From: Archaeoglobi archaeon
GTDB lineage: Archaea; Halobacteriota; Archaeoglobi; Archaeoglobales; Archaeoglobaceae
NCBI GenBank assembly: GCA_029259455.1
Contig: JAPDIT010000053.1
Coordinates: 1 to 33,037, forward strand
Direction: 5' to 3'
DNA length: 33,037 bases
Within the stretch, counting starts at the first letter, position 1. Every line of letters begins with the position of its first letter. Below are positions 14,001 through 22,190 of this stretch, piece by piece. A program made the translations under genes and the position numbers. The notes below the pieces were generated by a model. That model was not told the DNA's origin. It worked only from the letters and a program-made list of their open reading frames with translations, and searched no databases.

Positions 14001-14603
14001 ATGAAACTGCTGGCAATAAATGGAAGTCCGAACAAGAGAAACACTCTCTTTTTGCTTGAAGTGATTGCGGAAGAGGTTAGGAAACTCGGTCATGAGGCGG
14101 AGATAATCCACCTGAAGGATTACGAGATTAGAGAGTGCAAGGGCTGTGACGCCTGTCTCAAAGGAGAGTGCAGCCAGAAAGACGACATCTACAAGGTTCT
14201 TGAGAAAATGCAGGAAGCGGATGCGATTGTTATAGGTGTTCCGACCTACTTCGGAAATGTACCGGGAATTGTGAAAAACTTAATCGACAGAAGCAGAATG
14301 GCGAGGATGGGAAACTACAAGCTGAGAAACAGAGTTTTTGCCCCAGTGTTAACCTCTGGTCTAAGGCACGGAGGGGCTGAGTATGCAGCGATGAGCCTCA
14401 TTGTTTACGCACTCGGTCAGGCAATGCTTCCAGTCTCAATAGCTGAGAACCCCATAACCACCGGAAGTTTCCCTGTAGGTGTGATTCAGGGAGATGCAGG
14501 ATGGAGAAGCGTAAAGAAGGATGAAATTGCAATTAACTCTGCGAAAGCTCTAGCGAAGAGAATTGTAGAGGTTGCTGAAGCCACAAAGAGTTTGAGGGGT
14601 TAA
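14001..14603 (+). CDS. Iron-sulfur flavoprotein (Isf-like, flavodoxin fold)
   Basis: This 200-residue protein is of the NADPH-dependent FMN reductase/Isf family. The N-terminal FMN phosphate loop is INGSPNKRNT (residues 6-15). The compact cysteine motif Cys46-x2-Cys49-x2-Cys52-x4-Cys57 matches the 4Fe-4S site of iron-sulfur flavoproteins from methanogens and Archaeoglobus. IVIGVPTYFGNVPGIVKNLIDR is the second flavin-binding segment. Isf proteins are homodimeric or tetrameric electron carriers thought to help with oxygen or peroxide reduction, or ferredoxin-linked redox, in anaerobes. That role is from the family, not shown here. It appears to be a single-gene leaderless transcript, convergent with the glycosyltransferase gene (2 nt between the stops). 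Confidence 0.88.
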   Translation: MKLLAINGSPNKRNTLFLLEVIAEEVRKLGHEAEIIHLKDYEIRECKGCDACLKGECSQKDDIYKVLEKMQEADAIVIGVPTYFGNVPGIVKNLIDRSRMARMGNYKLRNRVFAPVLTSGLRHGGAEYAAMSLIVYALGQAMLPVSIAENPITTGSFPVGVIQGDAGWRSVKKDEIAINSAKALAKRIVEVAEATKSLRG

Positions 14604-14605
14604 TT

Positions 14606-15658
14606 CTAAACAACCCAGTCTTTCAACTCTATTTTTCTACCCCTGATTTTCGCAAACACGACTCTCAGAAGTGATAGAAGGCAAATTATCGTCCAGAGAG
14701 GGGAGTAAATGAAGTAATAGATAGGCAGGACTTTCAGGTCTATCCTGTAGTCAAGCGATTTGGATGCGAAAAGAATTATAACTGACCAAGCAGTGAAAGA
14801 TGCAAGTCCTGCAATCAAATTTCTCAGGTTCTCAATCTCGTAAAAGGCCAGTATCGTTACCGAAGCGATTTTTGGTGAAAGCAGGGCTAAGAAAGGTAGT
14901 ATTAGGTAAAGAAGTTTTGTGATGTGGCTTTCCGTGAAAAGCAATGACACCATCAAACCGAAAATTGCCGGGTAGAAAAGCACCAGATACGGCACCCACA
15001 AACGGGGTCGCAGGAGGATTGCGGAGATGTTTTCAACGAAAACCTCCGCTCCACCGATACTCCACCTCTCCCTCTGCCTGAACCACTCCCCAATGGTTTT
15101 TGGGGGTGCTGTGAAGGCCTTTCCGCACACTGCAAACCTGTATCCTTTCAACGCAGCCCTCACACCAAGTTCTGTGTCCTCGTTCACCTTACCTCTGAAT
15201 CCACCCAATTCCTCAAAAACTCGCTTTTTTATCAAAAAAGCCGCACCGTTGACTCCGAGGCACGAGCCAAACTTTGATGCCAGCTTGGCACACATCGCCA
15301 TAACAAGGTAGTCCACAGCAACAAGTTTCTCAAGCAGCCCTTTTCCCCTGACCTCCTTTACGACCTCAACAACATCCGCCCCGTCTAGACCGGAAAGGTT
15401 GCTGATCACCGTGTCCGAATCCAGGAAAAGCAGAAACTCACCATTGGCCATTCTCGCAGCGTCATTCAAAGCTCTCCATTTTCCCCTCCTCTTTTCGCTT
15501 ACCGTAGCCCTGATATTGTACTTTCTCACCACCTCCATAACTTCCTCGTCTGGCTCGTCAGCAGCGAGAATTATATCAAAACCTTCCTTTTTCAGCCGTC
15601 TGACGTTCTTTTCAAGAAGCTCAGCATTTTTGTACACCGGAATCACTGCTGTTTTCAC
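14606..15658 (-). CDS. Membrane glycosyltransferase, family 2
   Basis: This is a 350-residue GT-A fold glycosyltransferase with C-terminal membrane segments, of the processive cellulose/hyaluronan-synthase-like group. The N-terminus AVIPVYKNAELLEKNVRRL starts the nucleotide-binding domain. The metal-binding DSD is at residues 80-82 (LLFLDSDTV), the catalytic-base region is GKVNEDTELGVRAA, and RQRERWSIGG is the QxxRW-type acceptor motif. About four hydrophobic stretches follow (from LWVPYLVLFYPAIFGLMV onwards). Substrate is unknown. A cell-surface polysaccharide or glycolipid is an inference from the family. The start is GTG at 15658 with no ribosome binding site. A minus-strand TATAACC lies about 33 nt upstream. 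It diverges from the response regulator. Confidence 0.82.
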   Translation of the reverse strand: MKTAVIPVYKNAELLEKNVRRLKKEGFDIILAADEPDEEVMEVVRKYNIRATVSEKRRGKWRALNDAARMANGEFLLFLDSDTVISNLSGLDGADVVEVVKEVRGKGLLEKLVAVDYLVMAMCAKLASKFGSCLGVNGAAFLIKKRVFEELGGFRGKVNEDTELGVRAALKGYRFAVCGKAFTAPPKTIGEWFRQRERWSIGGAEVFVENISAILLRPRLWVPYLVLFYPAIFGLMVSLLFTESHITKLLYLILPFLALLSPKIASVTILAFYEIENLRNLIAGLASFTAWSVIILFASKSLDYRIDLKVLPIYYFIYSPLWTIICLLSLLRVVFAKIRGRKIELKDWVV

Positions 15659-15706
15659 AAGGAGTCAACATCGCCTCGCTACAAAAAGGTTATAGGAATG
15701 GCTAAG

Positions 15707-15716
15707 TTTTTAAATT
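15707..15716 (+). promoter_or_regulatory. TATA box for the response regulator gene
   Basis: TTTTTAAATT is centred near 15712, placing the predicted transcription start near 15738. This gives a leader of about 9 nt before ATG 15747, or a leaderless start at GTG 15738. The 15659-15746 region is divergent, shared with the glycosyltransferase gene. Confidence 0.55.
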
Positions 15717-15746
15717 CCTCAGGCCTAATTTTTACAGGTGTGGAGA

Positions 15747-16100
15747 ATGATCAAGATTATGGTCGTTGATGATGAAGTTGCCATGAGAGAAATCCTCAAA
15801 ATAATGCTTAAAGATTACAGGGTGATTGAAGCTTCAAATGGGAGGGAAGCTGTTGAGCTATACAAGAAAGAAAAGCCCCACGTCGTGCTGATGGACATCA
15901 TGATGCCTCTTATGAATGGTATTGAGGCCACGTCTGAAATCAAGAAAATTGACCCTGAGGCAAAAATAATTGCCATTACAGCTTACGCAAGTTCTAAAGG
16001 AGAGAAGGTCTTGGATGCTGGAGCTGATCACATCCTTAAGAAACCGTTTACGAGGAGGGAAGTTGTTGAGCTTATAAACAGTATTCTAAACTCGACCTGA
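15747..16100 (+). CDS. Single-domain response regulator (CheY-like receiver)
   Basis: This is a stand-alone receiver domain of 117 residues. The acidic pocket is Asp8-Asp9, the phosphoacceptor is Asp50 (VVLMDIMMP), and the switch residues are Thr78 (IIAITAYA) and Lys99 (LKKPF). All catalytic residues are present, so phosphorylation by a histidine kinase is expected. No output domain is attached and no kinase, CheA or CheC gene is in the window, so its partner is unknown. I prefer the ATG at 15747 (MIKIMVVDDE) with GGTGTGGAG just upstream. A GTG at 15738 would add three residues and coincides with the predicted transcription start. dnaG follows in the same direction but has its own TATA box. 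Confidence 0.93.
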   Translation: MIKIMVVDDEVAMREILKIMLKDYRVIEASNGREAVELYKKEKPHVVLMDIMMPLMNGIEATSEIKKIDPEAKIIAITAYASSKGEKVLDAGADHILKKPFTRREVVELINSILNST

Positions 16101-16114
16101 TGGTGTTGCAATAA

Positions 16115-16125
16115 CTATATATAAG
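16115..16125 (+). promoter_or_regulatory. TATA box for dnaG
   Basis: CTATATATAAG is centred near 16120 and predicts a start near 16146, giving a leader of about 35 nt that contains the AAAGGAGGT ribosome binding site (16163-16171). Confidence 0.6.
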
Positions 16126-16180
16126 GCCGAACAGGAATTTTTACTGGATGTCATCCGACATTAAAGGAGGTATGGTAACA

Positions 16181-17347
16181 ATGAAAGCTAATGACACTAC
16201 GAAATACTTAATTCATGCTGAAATAGAAGCAGAAGGTGTTGTCGAGCGTCCTGACGTAGTGGGGGCTATATTTGGTCAAACAGAGGGGTTGCTGGGTGGA
16301 GACTTGGATCTGAGAGAGCTGCAGAAGACGGGCAGAATAGGAAGAATTGAGGTGAAGATAGAGAGCAAGGGAGGAAGAAGCGCTGGGGAAATAAAGGTAC
16401 CATCGAGCCTCGATAAGGTCGAGACTGCCATACTCGCTGCCGCGCTTGAAACGATTGAGCGAGTTGGACCATGCTCTGCAAGGATTAAAGTGCTTAAAAT
16501 CGAAGATGTGAGGGCAAGCAAGAGAAAGAAAATAGTGGAGAGGGCAATGGATATCCTCAGGGAGCACTTTGAAGAACCAGAAATTGAATCGGAGAGAATA
16601 GTTGAAATTGTAAGGCAGGCGATAAGGGCTGACGAGATTGTTGAGTACGGAGAGGAAAAGCTTCCGGCAGGCCCGGCGATTGATGAATCAGATGCGATAA
16701 TCGTTGTTGAAGGGAGGGCTGACGTGCTGAACTTGCTGAGGCATGGAATCAAGAACGTGATTGCAGTGGAGGGAACGAACATTCCAAAAACTATCGTAGA
16801 ACTGAGCAAGAAAAAGACTGTTACGGCATTTCTCGATGGAGACAGGGGTGGAGACCTCATTCTGAAAGAGTTGCTGCAGGTTGCTGAGGTTGACTACGTA
16901 GCAAGAGCGCCAGAAGGAAAGGAGGTTGAGGAGTTGACTCAGAAGGAGATACTGAAGTCCCTCAGAAACAAGGTGCCGGTTGAGCAGCTTCACGTACTGA
17001 AAAAGGAGGTAAGAGAGGGCAGGGAGAAGGAGAAAACGGTAGAAAAACCAAAGGAGGGCATTTCTGACGTCCTCAGGAAGCACACGGAGTCTGTGAAGGG
17101 CAGGCTGGCTGCAAGAGTTCTTGACAGGAACTTGAACCTCATAAAGGAGGTTCCTGTAAGAGATCTCGTAAAGATTTTGAAAACGAACAATATGAAGGGC
17201 AGCGCAATAGTGTTTGATGGAATTATAACGCAGAGGCTTATTGACCTTGCAGCGAAAAAGGAGTTTGATTACATTGTCGGAGTCAGACTTGGAAGCGTTG
17301 TTAAAGTTCCCACATCACTCAGAGTCATCACTTTCGATCAACTTTAA
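16181..17347 (+). CDS. dnaG: DnaG-like primase / exosome-associated protein
   Basis: This archaeal DnaG homologue has 388 residues from the preferred start. The TOPRIM domain is in the middle: IVVEGRADVLNLLRHG holds the catalytic glutamate, and TAFLDGDRGGDLILKEL has the DxD metal ligands. The zinc-binding and helicase-binding domains of bacterial DnaG are absent, as is usual in archaea. The archaeal protein is best known as a subunit of the RNA exosome that favours poly(A), and primase activity has also been reported in some species. Upstream ATGs at 16148 and 16172 are in frame. The ATG at 16181 is chosen because AAAGGAGGT lies at proper spacing and the protein then starts MKANDTTKYLIHAEIE. 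The 3' end overlaps cmk by 33 nt on the opposite strand. Confidence 0.94.
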   Translation: MKANDTTKYLIHAEIEAEGVVERPDVVGAIFGQTEGLLGGDLDLRELQKTGRIGRIEVKIESKGGRSAGEIKVPSSLDKVETAILAAALETIERVGPCSARIKVLKIEDVRASKRKKIVERAMDILREHFEEPEIESERIVEIVRQAIRADEIVEYGEEKLPAGPAIDESDAIIVVEGRADVLNLLRHGIKNVIAVEGTNIPKTIVELSKKKTVTAFLDGDRGGDLILKELLQVAEVDYVARAPEGKEVEELTQKEILKSLRNKVPVEQLHVLKKEVREGREKEKTVEKPKEGISDVLRKHTESVKGRLAARVLDRNLNLIKEVPVRDLVKILKTNNMKGSAIVFDGIITQRLIDLAAKKEFDYIVGVRLGSVVKVPTSLRVITFDQL

Positions 17348-17869
17348 TTTTTTAACTTCTACAGCTTTGAGTATTAAATCTGCAACTCCTTCTGCATCAA
17401 AGCTTCCCGAATTTATTATTAAATCGTAAATCGTCCAGTTGTCTATGTCAATGCTGTAGAATTTCCAGTATCGCCTCTTTTCGAGCTCTTCTCTCAACTT
17501 CGTTTCCTGCCTTACAGCTGCTAAATCTTTTCCCTCTCTCTTCGCTATCCTCGAATACCTTATTTCAGGATCGGCAAAAATCCAGACTTTGAGGTCAGCG
17601 TTTTTAACGAACCAGCCTGAGAGTCTACCCTCCACTACGACGTCTTTCTCCTTCTCCGCCATCTCTTTTTGAGTCTGGTCTATGAGATTGTCAATCTCCG
17701 GGTTCTCCTCTGCGTACCGACTGAATTCTTCAACCGTCATCCCTTTTTTTGCTGCCAACTGTCTGAAAACATCTCCGGCAGAAATGAGCTTTAACCCAAG
17801 CTTTTGAGCAACAATTTTTGCAACAGTCGTTGTACCACTTCCAGGAGGTCCAGAAATGGTTATTTTCAT
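17315..17869 (-). CDS. cmk: Cytidylate kinase (archaeal CMP kinase)
   Basis: This P-loop nucleotide kinase phosphorylates CMP/dCMP with ATP in pyrimidine nucleotide supply. It has 184 residues, typical of the short archaeal type. The P-loop is ITISGPPGSGTTTVAK, where the TTT after the glycine is characteristic of archaeal Cmk. SAGDVFRQLA is the nucleotide-monophosphate site, VVVEGRLSGWF precedes Walker B, and FADPEIRYSRIAKREGK is the lid region. ATG 17869 is preferred over the in-frame GTG at 17878 because GGTCGGTG lies 8 nt upstream. It is the last gene of the ribosomal/secY operon, starting 1 nt after the previous stop. Its last 33 nt lie antisense to dnaG. Confidence 0.93.
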   Translation of the reverse strand: MKITISGPPGSGTTTVAKIVAQKLGLKLISAGDVFRQLAAKKGMTVEEFSRYAEENPEIDNLIDQTQKEMAEKEKDVVVEGRLSGWFVKNADLKVWIFADPEIRYSRIAKREGKDLAAVRQETKLREELEKRRYWKFYSIDIDNWTIYDLIINSGSFDAEGVADLILKAVEVKKLKLIESDDSE

Positions 17870-17870
17870 A

Positions 17871-18536
17871 TCAAACACCGACCTTCAAGATCTTTTTTAT
17901 GACCTGACCAAAGGTTATCGAGCAGAGCAGATACCAGAAAAGCCACCAGGGGAAAATCAGAACCGGCGTAACGACGTGAATCTGACCTAAAAACGGTGAG
18001 TTTACGGTATACAGGTCTGGATTAAGGGTTTTCAAAAAAGTTTCGGGAAGCTTTGTAGTAAGGTTACCGTAGTTTGTTGTTCCGGTTATAAGCTCATAGC
18101 TTGCTGATGCTTTCTCCCAGAGCCAGGCAAAAATTGGTATAGTAACGACAAAGGTGTAGAACATAGGCTTGAACTGCATCGACATCATTTCACTCTGAAG
18201 CTGCTGAATTTCCTGCTTTTTTTCTTCAAGCTGCTTCAGCTTGAACTGGTTTTTCTGCTTCGTAGCTTCCATGTACTCCTTTTGGTACTCCCTCATAATC
18301 TCCTGCAGTTCTTTCAGTCTTCTGTGGTTTATGGTGTACTTCTGAATGAGGTTAGAATACATGCCGGTGAGAATGGACATTATCAGGATAACGATGTGGA
18401 ATGGATATGAAGAGAAAGGAAACATTACCGACTCTACAATCAGTCCAAGTTCAAGGCGAAAGTCCCTGCTGAATATTATTCCAACAAAAAGGAGGGCTCC
18501 AAGTATCATTATGAACCTTGAAATCACGCGCTTCAT
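17871..18536 (-). CDS. EMC3/TMCO1-like membrane insertase (DUF106)
   Basis: This 221-residue integral membrane protein belongs to the archaeal branch of the YidC/Oxa1/EMC3/TMCO1 superfamily. An N-terminal hydrophobic segment (FIMILGALLFVGIIF) is followed by the first core membrane helix (FHIVILIMSILTGMYSNLI). A long charged coiled coil comes next (residues about 75-120, rich in K, E and Q), then two further membrane segments (MFYTFVVTIPIFAWLW and VLIFPWWLFWYLLCSITF). The family is thought to insert membrane proteins alone or with the Sec channel. Its start overlaps the secY stop as ATGA (18533-18536), so it is made together with SecY, which supports a shared job. Confidence 0.9.
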   Translation of the reverse strand: MKRVISRFIMILGALLFVGIIFSRDFRLELGLIVESVMFPFSSYPFHIVILIMSILTGMYSNLIQKYTINHRRLKELQEIMREYQKEYMEATKQKNQFKLKQLEEKKQEIQQLQSEMMSMQFKPMFYTFVVTIPIFAWLWEKASASYELITGTTNYGNLTTKLPETFLKTLNPDLYTVNSPFLGQIHVVTPVLIFPWWLFWYLLCSITFGQVIKKILKVGV

Positions 18537-20014
18537 ACTTCTTCACCGAGCATCCTTCTGATGAGCGGGTGCATTTCGGTAAGCCGCTCTTTCGCCAAGT
18601 CTTCGTAGAATCTGTATGCGATGCTGACTGCCAGCAGCAATCCTGTACCGCTCACATTTCCAATTGTCCCGAGCATGTTCGCGATGAGTGTCAGGATGCC
18701 GATTATTGCTCCGCCAAGAACTGTAACCTTTGGGATGTATCTTGAGAGAACTCTCTCAAGGACTTGAGGGGACTTCCTGAATCCCGGGACCTGCATTCCC
18801 GACTTGGCTATCTGAGATGCGACGGTTCTTGCGTCCATTCCGCTTGTCTCGACCCAGAACCAGGCAAAGAGTATGCCACCCGCAATAAGTATTGTGGCAT
18901 CAACGATGAGGTGCAGAATTATCATCCAGTCTGGAATCGATGCAAATGCAGCCCCTTGAGATTTGAACAGCGCTGGCACCCAGTCGTATGGACTTCTTAT
19001 TGGCTGCAGGAAGAACATCAACCCGCTGACAGCTTTGCCATTAACAAATTCACCGAAAATTGTTATCCCCCTTGCGTGCAAAATCTGACCAAAAGCTACG
19101 ATGTTCGCCTGCAAAGCTCTGACGAAGATCATGGGCAAAACGCTGGCGTAAATGAGCTTTATTGGAAATCTACCCCTCGCACCTCTCGCCATTGCATGGG
19201 CGAGCGGGATTTCAACTCTCGTCCCCTCAAAGAATACAACGAGTAGGATTATTATAGCAGTGGTTATCAAAGCCAGAATTCCTCCTTGGATGAACAGGAA
19301 TGCAAGACCGCTTCCGGTGAAAAGCTGATCGAGCGGGTAGTTCTGAACTATCCATATCCACCTTGGTATAATTCCTGCCGGTATCTTTGAGTTCGGCGGG
19401 ATGACCCAGTTGAAAAGTCCTACAACGATGGATTGAGCTATTCCAGCCAGGATGAAGAGCGAGACACCACTCCCAATACCCCACTTGGAAACAACCTCAT
19501 CCATATAAACGATAAGAACTCCACCTATGAAGAGCTGGATGAATATCAGGAAAGATATTAAGCCGGGTGGAACGCCAAGCTGGGCTGCGAGGTTTAAGTC
19601 TGGCTTTAAAAGTCCTCCGGCAACTTGAGGAAGAGCCTCAGCGGCTATCATCACAAATACGAGGAAGCGCTGGAAGTCCTGATATGCAGCCCTATCTTCG
19701 GGATTGGCTAAATCAAGACGTATTATTCCCGCTCCGACGAGAAGCTGAAGTATGATTGAGGCTGTAACGATTGGCCCTATACCTAGGGCTATAATAGAGC
19801 CCGTAGCACCAGCAAAAAGAGCTCTGTATGCAGCAAAAATATCTATGGATTCTGGCGACAGTCCAAAAACGGGAACGTTTGAGAGGATGAAGTACAGGAG
19901 AAGTATGGCCACAGTCCAAGCAAATTTCTCTCTGAAGTGGACATGACCCTTTGGTCTCTCAACACTGGGAATACGTTCAAAATAAGGTTGTAGGGCTCTT
20001 ATCATTGAGTCCAA
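18533..20014 (-). CDS. secY: Preprotein translocase subunit SecY
   Basis: This is the pore subunit of the Sec translocon in the cytoplasmic membrane, with about ten membrane helices. Family segments include GIGPIVTASIILQLLVGAGI (TM2b), YMDEVVSKWGIGSGVSLFI (cytosolic loop and TM5), FFEGTRVEIPLAH (ribosome-binding loop) and YRFYEDLAKERLTEMHP near the end. The start is uncertain. TTG at 20014 lies 5 nt after GGGGTTGG and gives 493 aa beginning MDSMIRALQPYFERIP. TTG at 20023 abuts the purine run, and ATG at 20005 has only a weak site. It follows rpl15 closely in the spc-type operon and overlaps the EMC3-like gene by four bases. Confidence 0.95.
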   Translation of the reverse strand: MDSMIRALQPYFERIPSVERPKGHVHFREKFAWTVAILLLYFILSNVPVFGLSPESIDIFAAYRALFAGATGSIIALGIGPIVTASIILQLLVGAGIIRLDLANPEDRAAYQDFQRFLVFVMIAAEALPQVAGGLLKPDLNLAAQLGVPPGLISFLIFIQLFIGGVLIVYMDEVVSKWGIGSGVSLFILAGIAQSIVVGLFNWVIPPNSKIPAGIIPRWIWIVQNYPLDQLFTGSGLAFLFIQGGILALITTAIIILLVVFFEGTRVEIPLAHAMARGARGRFPIKLIYASVLPMIFVRALQANIVAFGQILHARGITIFGEFVNGKAVSGLMFFLQPIRSPYDWVPALFKSQGAAFASIPDWMIILHLIVDATILIAGGILFAWFWVETSGMDARTVASQIAKSGMQVPGFRKSPQVLERVLSRYIPKVTVLGGAIIGILTLIANMLGTIGNVSGTGLLLAVSIAYRFYEDLAKERLTEMHPLIRRMLGEEV

Positions 20015-20028
20015 TTCGACCAACCCCT

Positions 20029-20559
20029 TTACTCGGCAATCACCTTACCGTCGGCAGCTTCAATCTTCTCCACAGCTTTAGGTGTGGCCTCAAAAACTCT
20101 AACCTCGATTTTCCTCGTAACTTTTCCGCTACCAAGGAGCTTGGAGTATCCGAGTTCAGTCAGGTCAATTTTGTAGACATCCCCATCCTTTTCTGCCAGA
20201 CCGAGACTCGCAAGTCTGTCGATGATTTCATCAAGTTCACCGGCATTTAGCTCGGGCCTTGAGTAAAGGAAGCGGTAGGTGTAGTCGTCGAGCCTTCCTT
20301 CTTTTTTGAGCCACCTGAGAGTCTCTCTTACTGCCTGAGCGTTAGGATACTCTTTTGTGAGTACCTTAGGCCTAGTAAACCCATGCTTGCCAAACTGGTA
20401 CTCCCCCTTCTTTGCGAGTTTGATGAATTTGAGGTACTTGTGCTTGTGAACACCTGCATTACCAGCTCCTCCTCTGCTGCCCCTTCCCCTTCTCTTCTTG
20501 TGGCTTCCCCAGCCGAATGTTCTTGATCCACGGAACTTCTTAACTTTCTTCTTTGGCAT
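20029..20559 (-). CDS. rpl15: Ribosomal protein uL15
   Basis: This is a late-assembly protein of the large subunit, 176 residues. The glycine/arginine-rich N-terminus typical of uL15 is present (RTFGWGSHKKRRGRGSRGGA, about residues 13-32). The globular C-terminal part carries a KIDLTELGYSKLLGSGKVTR segment. The ATG follows GATGAGGTGAG. It lies between rpl30 and secY, the conserved archaeal and bacterial order. Confidence 0.96.
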   Translation of the reverse strand: MPKKKVKKFRGSRTFGWGSHKKRRGRGSRGGAGNAGVHKHKYLKFIKLAKKGEYQFGKHGFTRPKVLTKEYPNAQAVRETLRWLKKEGRLDDYTYRFLYSRPELNAGELDEIIDRLASLGLAEKDGDVYKIDLTELGYSKLLGSGKVTRKIEVRVFEATPKAVEKIEAADGKVIAE

Positions 20560-20563
20560 AGAC

Positions 20564-21022
20564 TCACCTCATCTTGTAAAGCAATTTGTTTATGTCTTCA
20601 CCATGGTAACCCAAATTGCCTCTCGGATAGTGCCATTTAATGTTTTTTATCCCCTTTCTCGGTGGGTGCAACCTGAACACTGGCTTCAAGTCCGGCAAGT
20701 CCTTGAGGCTTGCCTTCCCCTCGACAACGGCTTTTGCGAAGTCCTCAATAGTCTCGTAACCAGTTTTTTCCTTTACGTACTCATCCGTCAGCTTCCTGTC
20801 TCCAGTAAGCCTTCCTCTCAACCTAAGAAGCAGTGCAAGAGTCTCTGCGTTGATCTCGCCAAACGCAACGTAATCCTTAACAACCTGGAGCATTCCTCTG
20901 TAGGAAGGTGTGTCTGGAACAACAACGCAGTGGTATTTCCTGTGTAACCTGAGCATTTTCAGCGTTTCCTTTATCTTGCGATGCACATCAACTGTCCCCC
21001 TCATCCTAACAACTGCAAACAT
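20564..21022 (-). CDS. rpl30: Ribosomal protein uL30
   Basis: This 152-residue archaeal uL30 is longer than the roughly 60-residue bacterial form because of an added C-terminal domain, as in eukaryotic L7. The N-terminus [20 protein letters not shown], then [20 protein letters not shown], and the C-terminal [20 protein letters not shown] are diagnostic. The ATG lies 6 nt after GAGGTGAT. It is part of the rps5-rpl30-rpl15 run. Confidence 0.96.
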   Translation of the reverse strand: MFAVVRMRGTVDVHRKIKETLKMLRLHRKYHCVVVPDTPSYRGMLQVVKDYVAFGEINAETLALLLRLRGRLTGDRKLTDEYVKEKTGYETIEDFAKAVVEGKASLKDLPDLKPVFRLHPPRKGIKNIKWHYPRGNLGYHGEDINKLLYKMR

Positions 21023-21028
21023 CTTCGA

Positions 21029-21625
21029 TCACCTCTTTATGTACATTGTCTTCTTCAAAGCTTCATAGGTCGCCTTTGCAAAGTTTACGGTCGTCTTGGT
21101 CTGCCCCTTGGTAAAGCTCCAGACATCCTTGACTCCAGCAAGCTCTATAACCCTCTTTGCCACGTCTCCAGCCACAATTCCGAGACCCTTTGGTCCTGGA
21201 ATCAGTGTAACCCTGACACTTCCACTTGTTCCGGTCACTTTAAATGGAAGTGAGTGGTCTCCACCGCACCCGCACTCCCATGAGCCGCAGCCTCTCTGAA
21301 CCTTGAAGATGTTGAGCTTAGCGTTGTTGATAGCCTTCTGAATTGCCGGAGCAACTTGAGAAGCTTTTCCTGTTCCAACTCCAACGTAACCGTTTCTGTT
21401 GCCGACCACAGCGGTAACTCTGAACTTCGTCCTCCTTCCGCTGTCGGTCATCCTCTGAACCATGGTAATCTCCAGAACGTCATCCTCCAAATCTGGAAGG
21501 AGCACATCAACTATTTCGGGCTCCTTGAGAGGAAGGTTGCTCGCAAGGGCCTCATCCATGGTCTTTATTTTTCCGTCCGCAACCAGTCTCCCGAGTTTTG
21601 TTCTTGGCACCCAGTCCTCGGTCAC
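21029..21625 (-). CDS. rps5: Ribosomal protein uS5
   Basis: This small-subunit protein at the mRNA entry region supports decoding fidelity; 198 residues. A double-stranded RNA-binding-like N domain ([19 protein letters not shown], about residues 65-83) is followed by the archaeal/eukaryotic [18 protein letters not shown] insert with four closely spaced cysteines. The conserved [20 protein letters not shown] comes next. The start is GTG at 21625, overlapping the rpl18 stop as GTGA, with GGTGAT upstream. Confidence 0.96.
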   Translation of the reverse strand: MTEDWVPRTKLGRLVADGKIKTMDEALASNLPLKEPEIVDVLLPDLEDDVLEITMVQRMTDSGRRTKFRVTAVVGNRNGYVGVGTGKASQVAPAIQKAINNAKLNIFKVQRGCGSWECGCGGDHSLPFKVTGTSGSVRVTLIPGPKGLGIVAGDVAKRVIELAGVKDVWSFTKGQTKTTVNFAKATYEALKKTMYIKR

Positions 21626-22185
21626 GATATCACCATCAGCTTCTCCTTAACTTCATCAACGTGAGCAGGAAGATCTGAGGGCTTCAATCCTCTCTTCTCA
21701 TATTCACCAAACATTTCGGGTTTCATTTCATAGTAAGCTGCGATGTGCTCACCTCTAACTCTTGAATCATCCGGAAGAACTTCTTCGCTGTGGGGAATCT
21801 TAAGTCCCCCTTCAACAGCACCTCTCAACACCGCAAAAACCCTTGACCCCCTCGTTGGCGTGTGGAGGCCGATGTCCAGAACAGCCTCATTGACTCCCTT
21901 CTGAAGAGCTTTCTTGGCAATTAGGATGCCCGTGAGGAAGGCCGCAGGCGTGTTGTTCAAATCACCCTTCCAGCCATAATCTCTCAGCATCGTTGAATCG
22001 ACCCCCACCACCACTTTGTCCCCCTCAGGAGCGTATTCTACAATCTGGGCAATAACTCTCCTGTTGGTGATTCTAACCACTAACCTCGGCTTCCTTGAAA
22101 GGAGGAGCTTTAACCTCTTCCTGTAATTCGTCTTACCTTCCCTTCTTCTTCTTAGGGGAACCTTGTATCTCGGACCTCTTGCCAA
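21622..22185 (-). CDS. rpl18: Ribosomal protein uL18
   Basis: This 5S rRNA-binding protein of the large subunit is longer than in bacteria. The N-terminus [20 protein letters not shown], then [20 protein letters not shown] and [20 protein letters not shown], is clear. An open frame reaches a GTG at 22194 and ATG at 22191, but these fall within the ribosome binding site GAGGTGATG. The TTG at 22185 is 4-5 nt after that site and yields MARGPRYKV, which matches the family start, so I take TTG (187 aa). Confidence 0.95.
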   Translation of the reverse strand: MARGPRYKVPLRRRREGKTNYRKRLKLLLSRKPRLVVRITNRRVIAQIVEYAPEGDKVVVGVDSTMLRDYGWKGDLNNTPAAFLTGILIAKKALQKGVNEAVLDIGLHTPTRGSRVFAVLRGAVEGGLKIPHSEEVLPDDSRVRGEHIAAYYEMKPEMFGEYEKRGLKPSDLPAHVDEVKEKLMVIS

Positions 22186-22190
22186 TTTCA

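Noticed and set aside
16276-16860. Minus-strand open frame of 194 codons opposite dnaG
   Set aside because: Its Ser/Ile-rich composition mirrors the coding strand, and the dnaG TOPRIM domain lies on the other strand.
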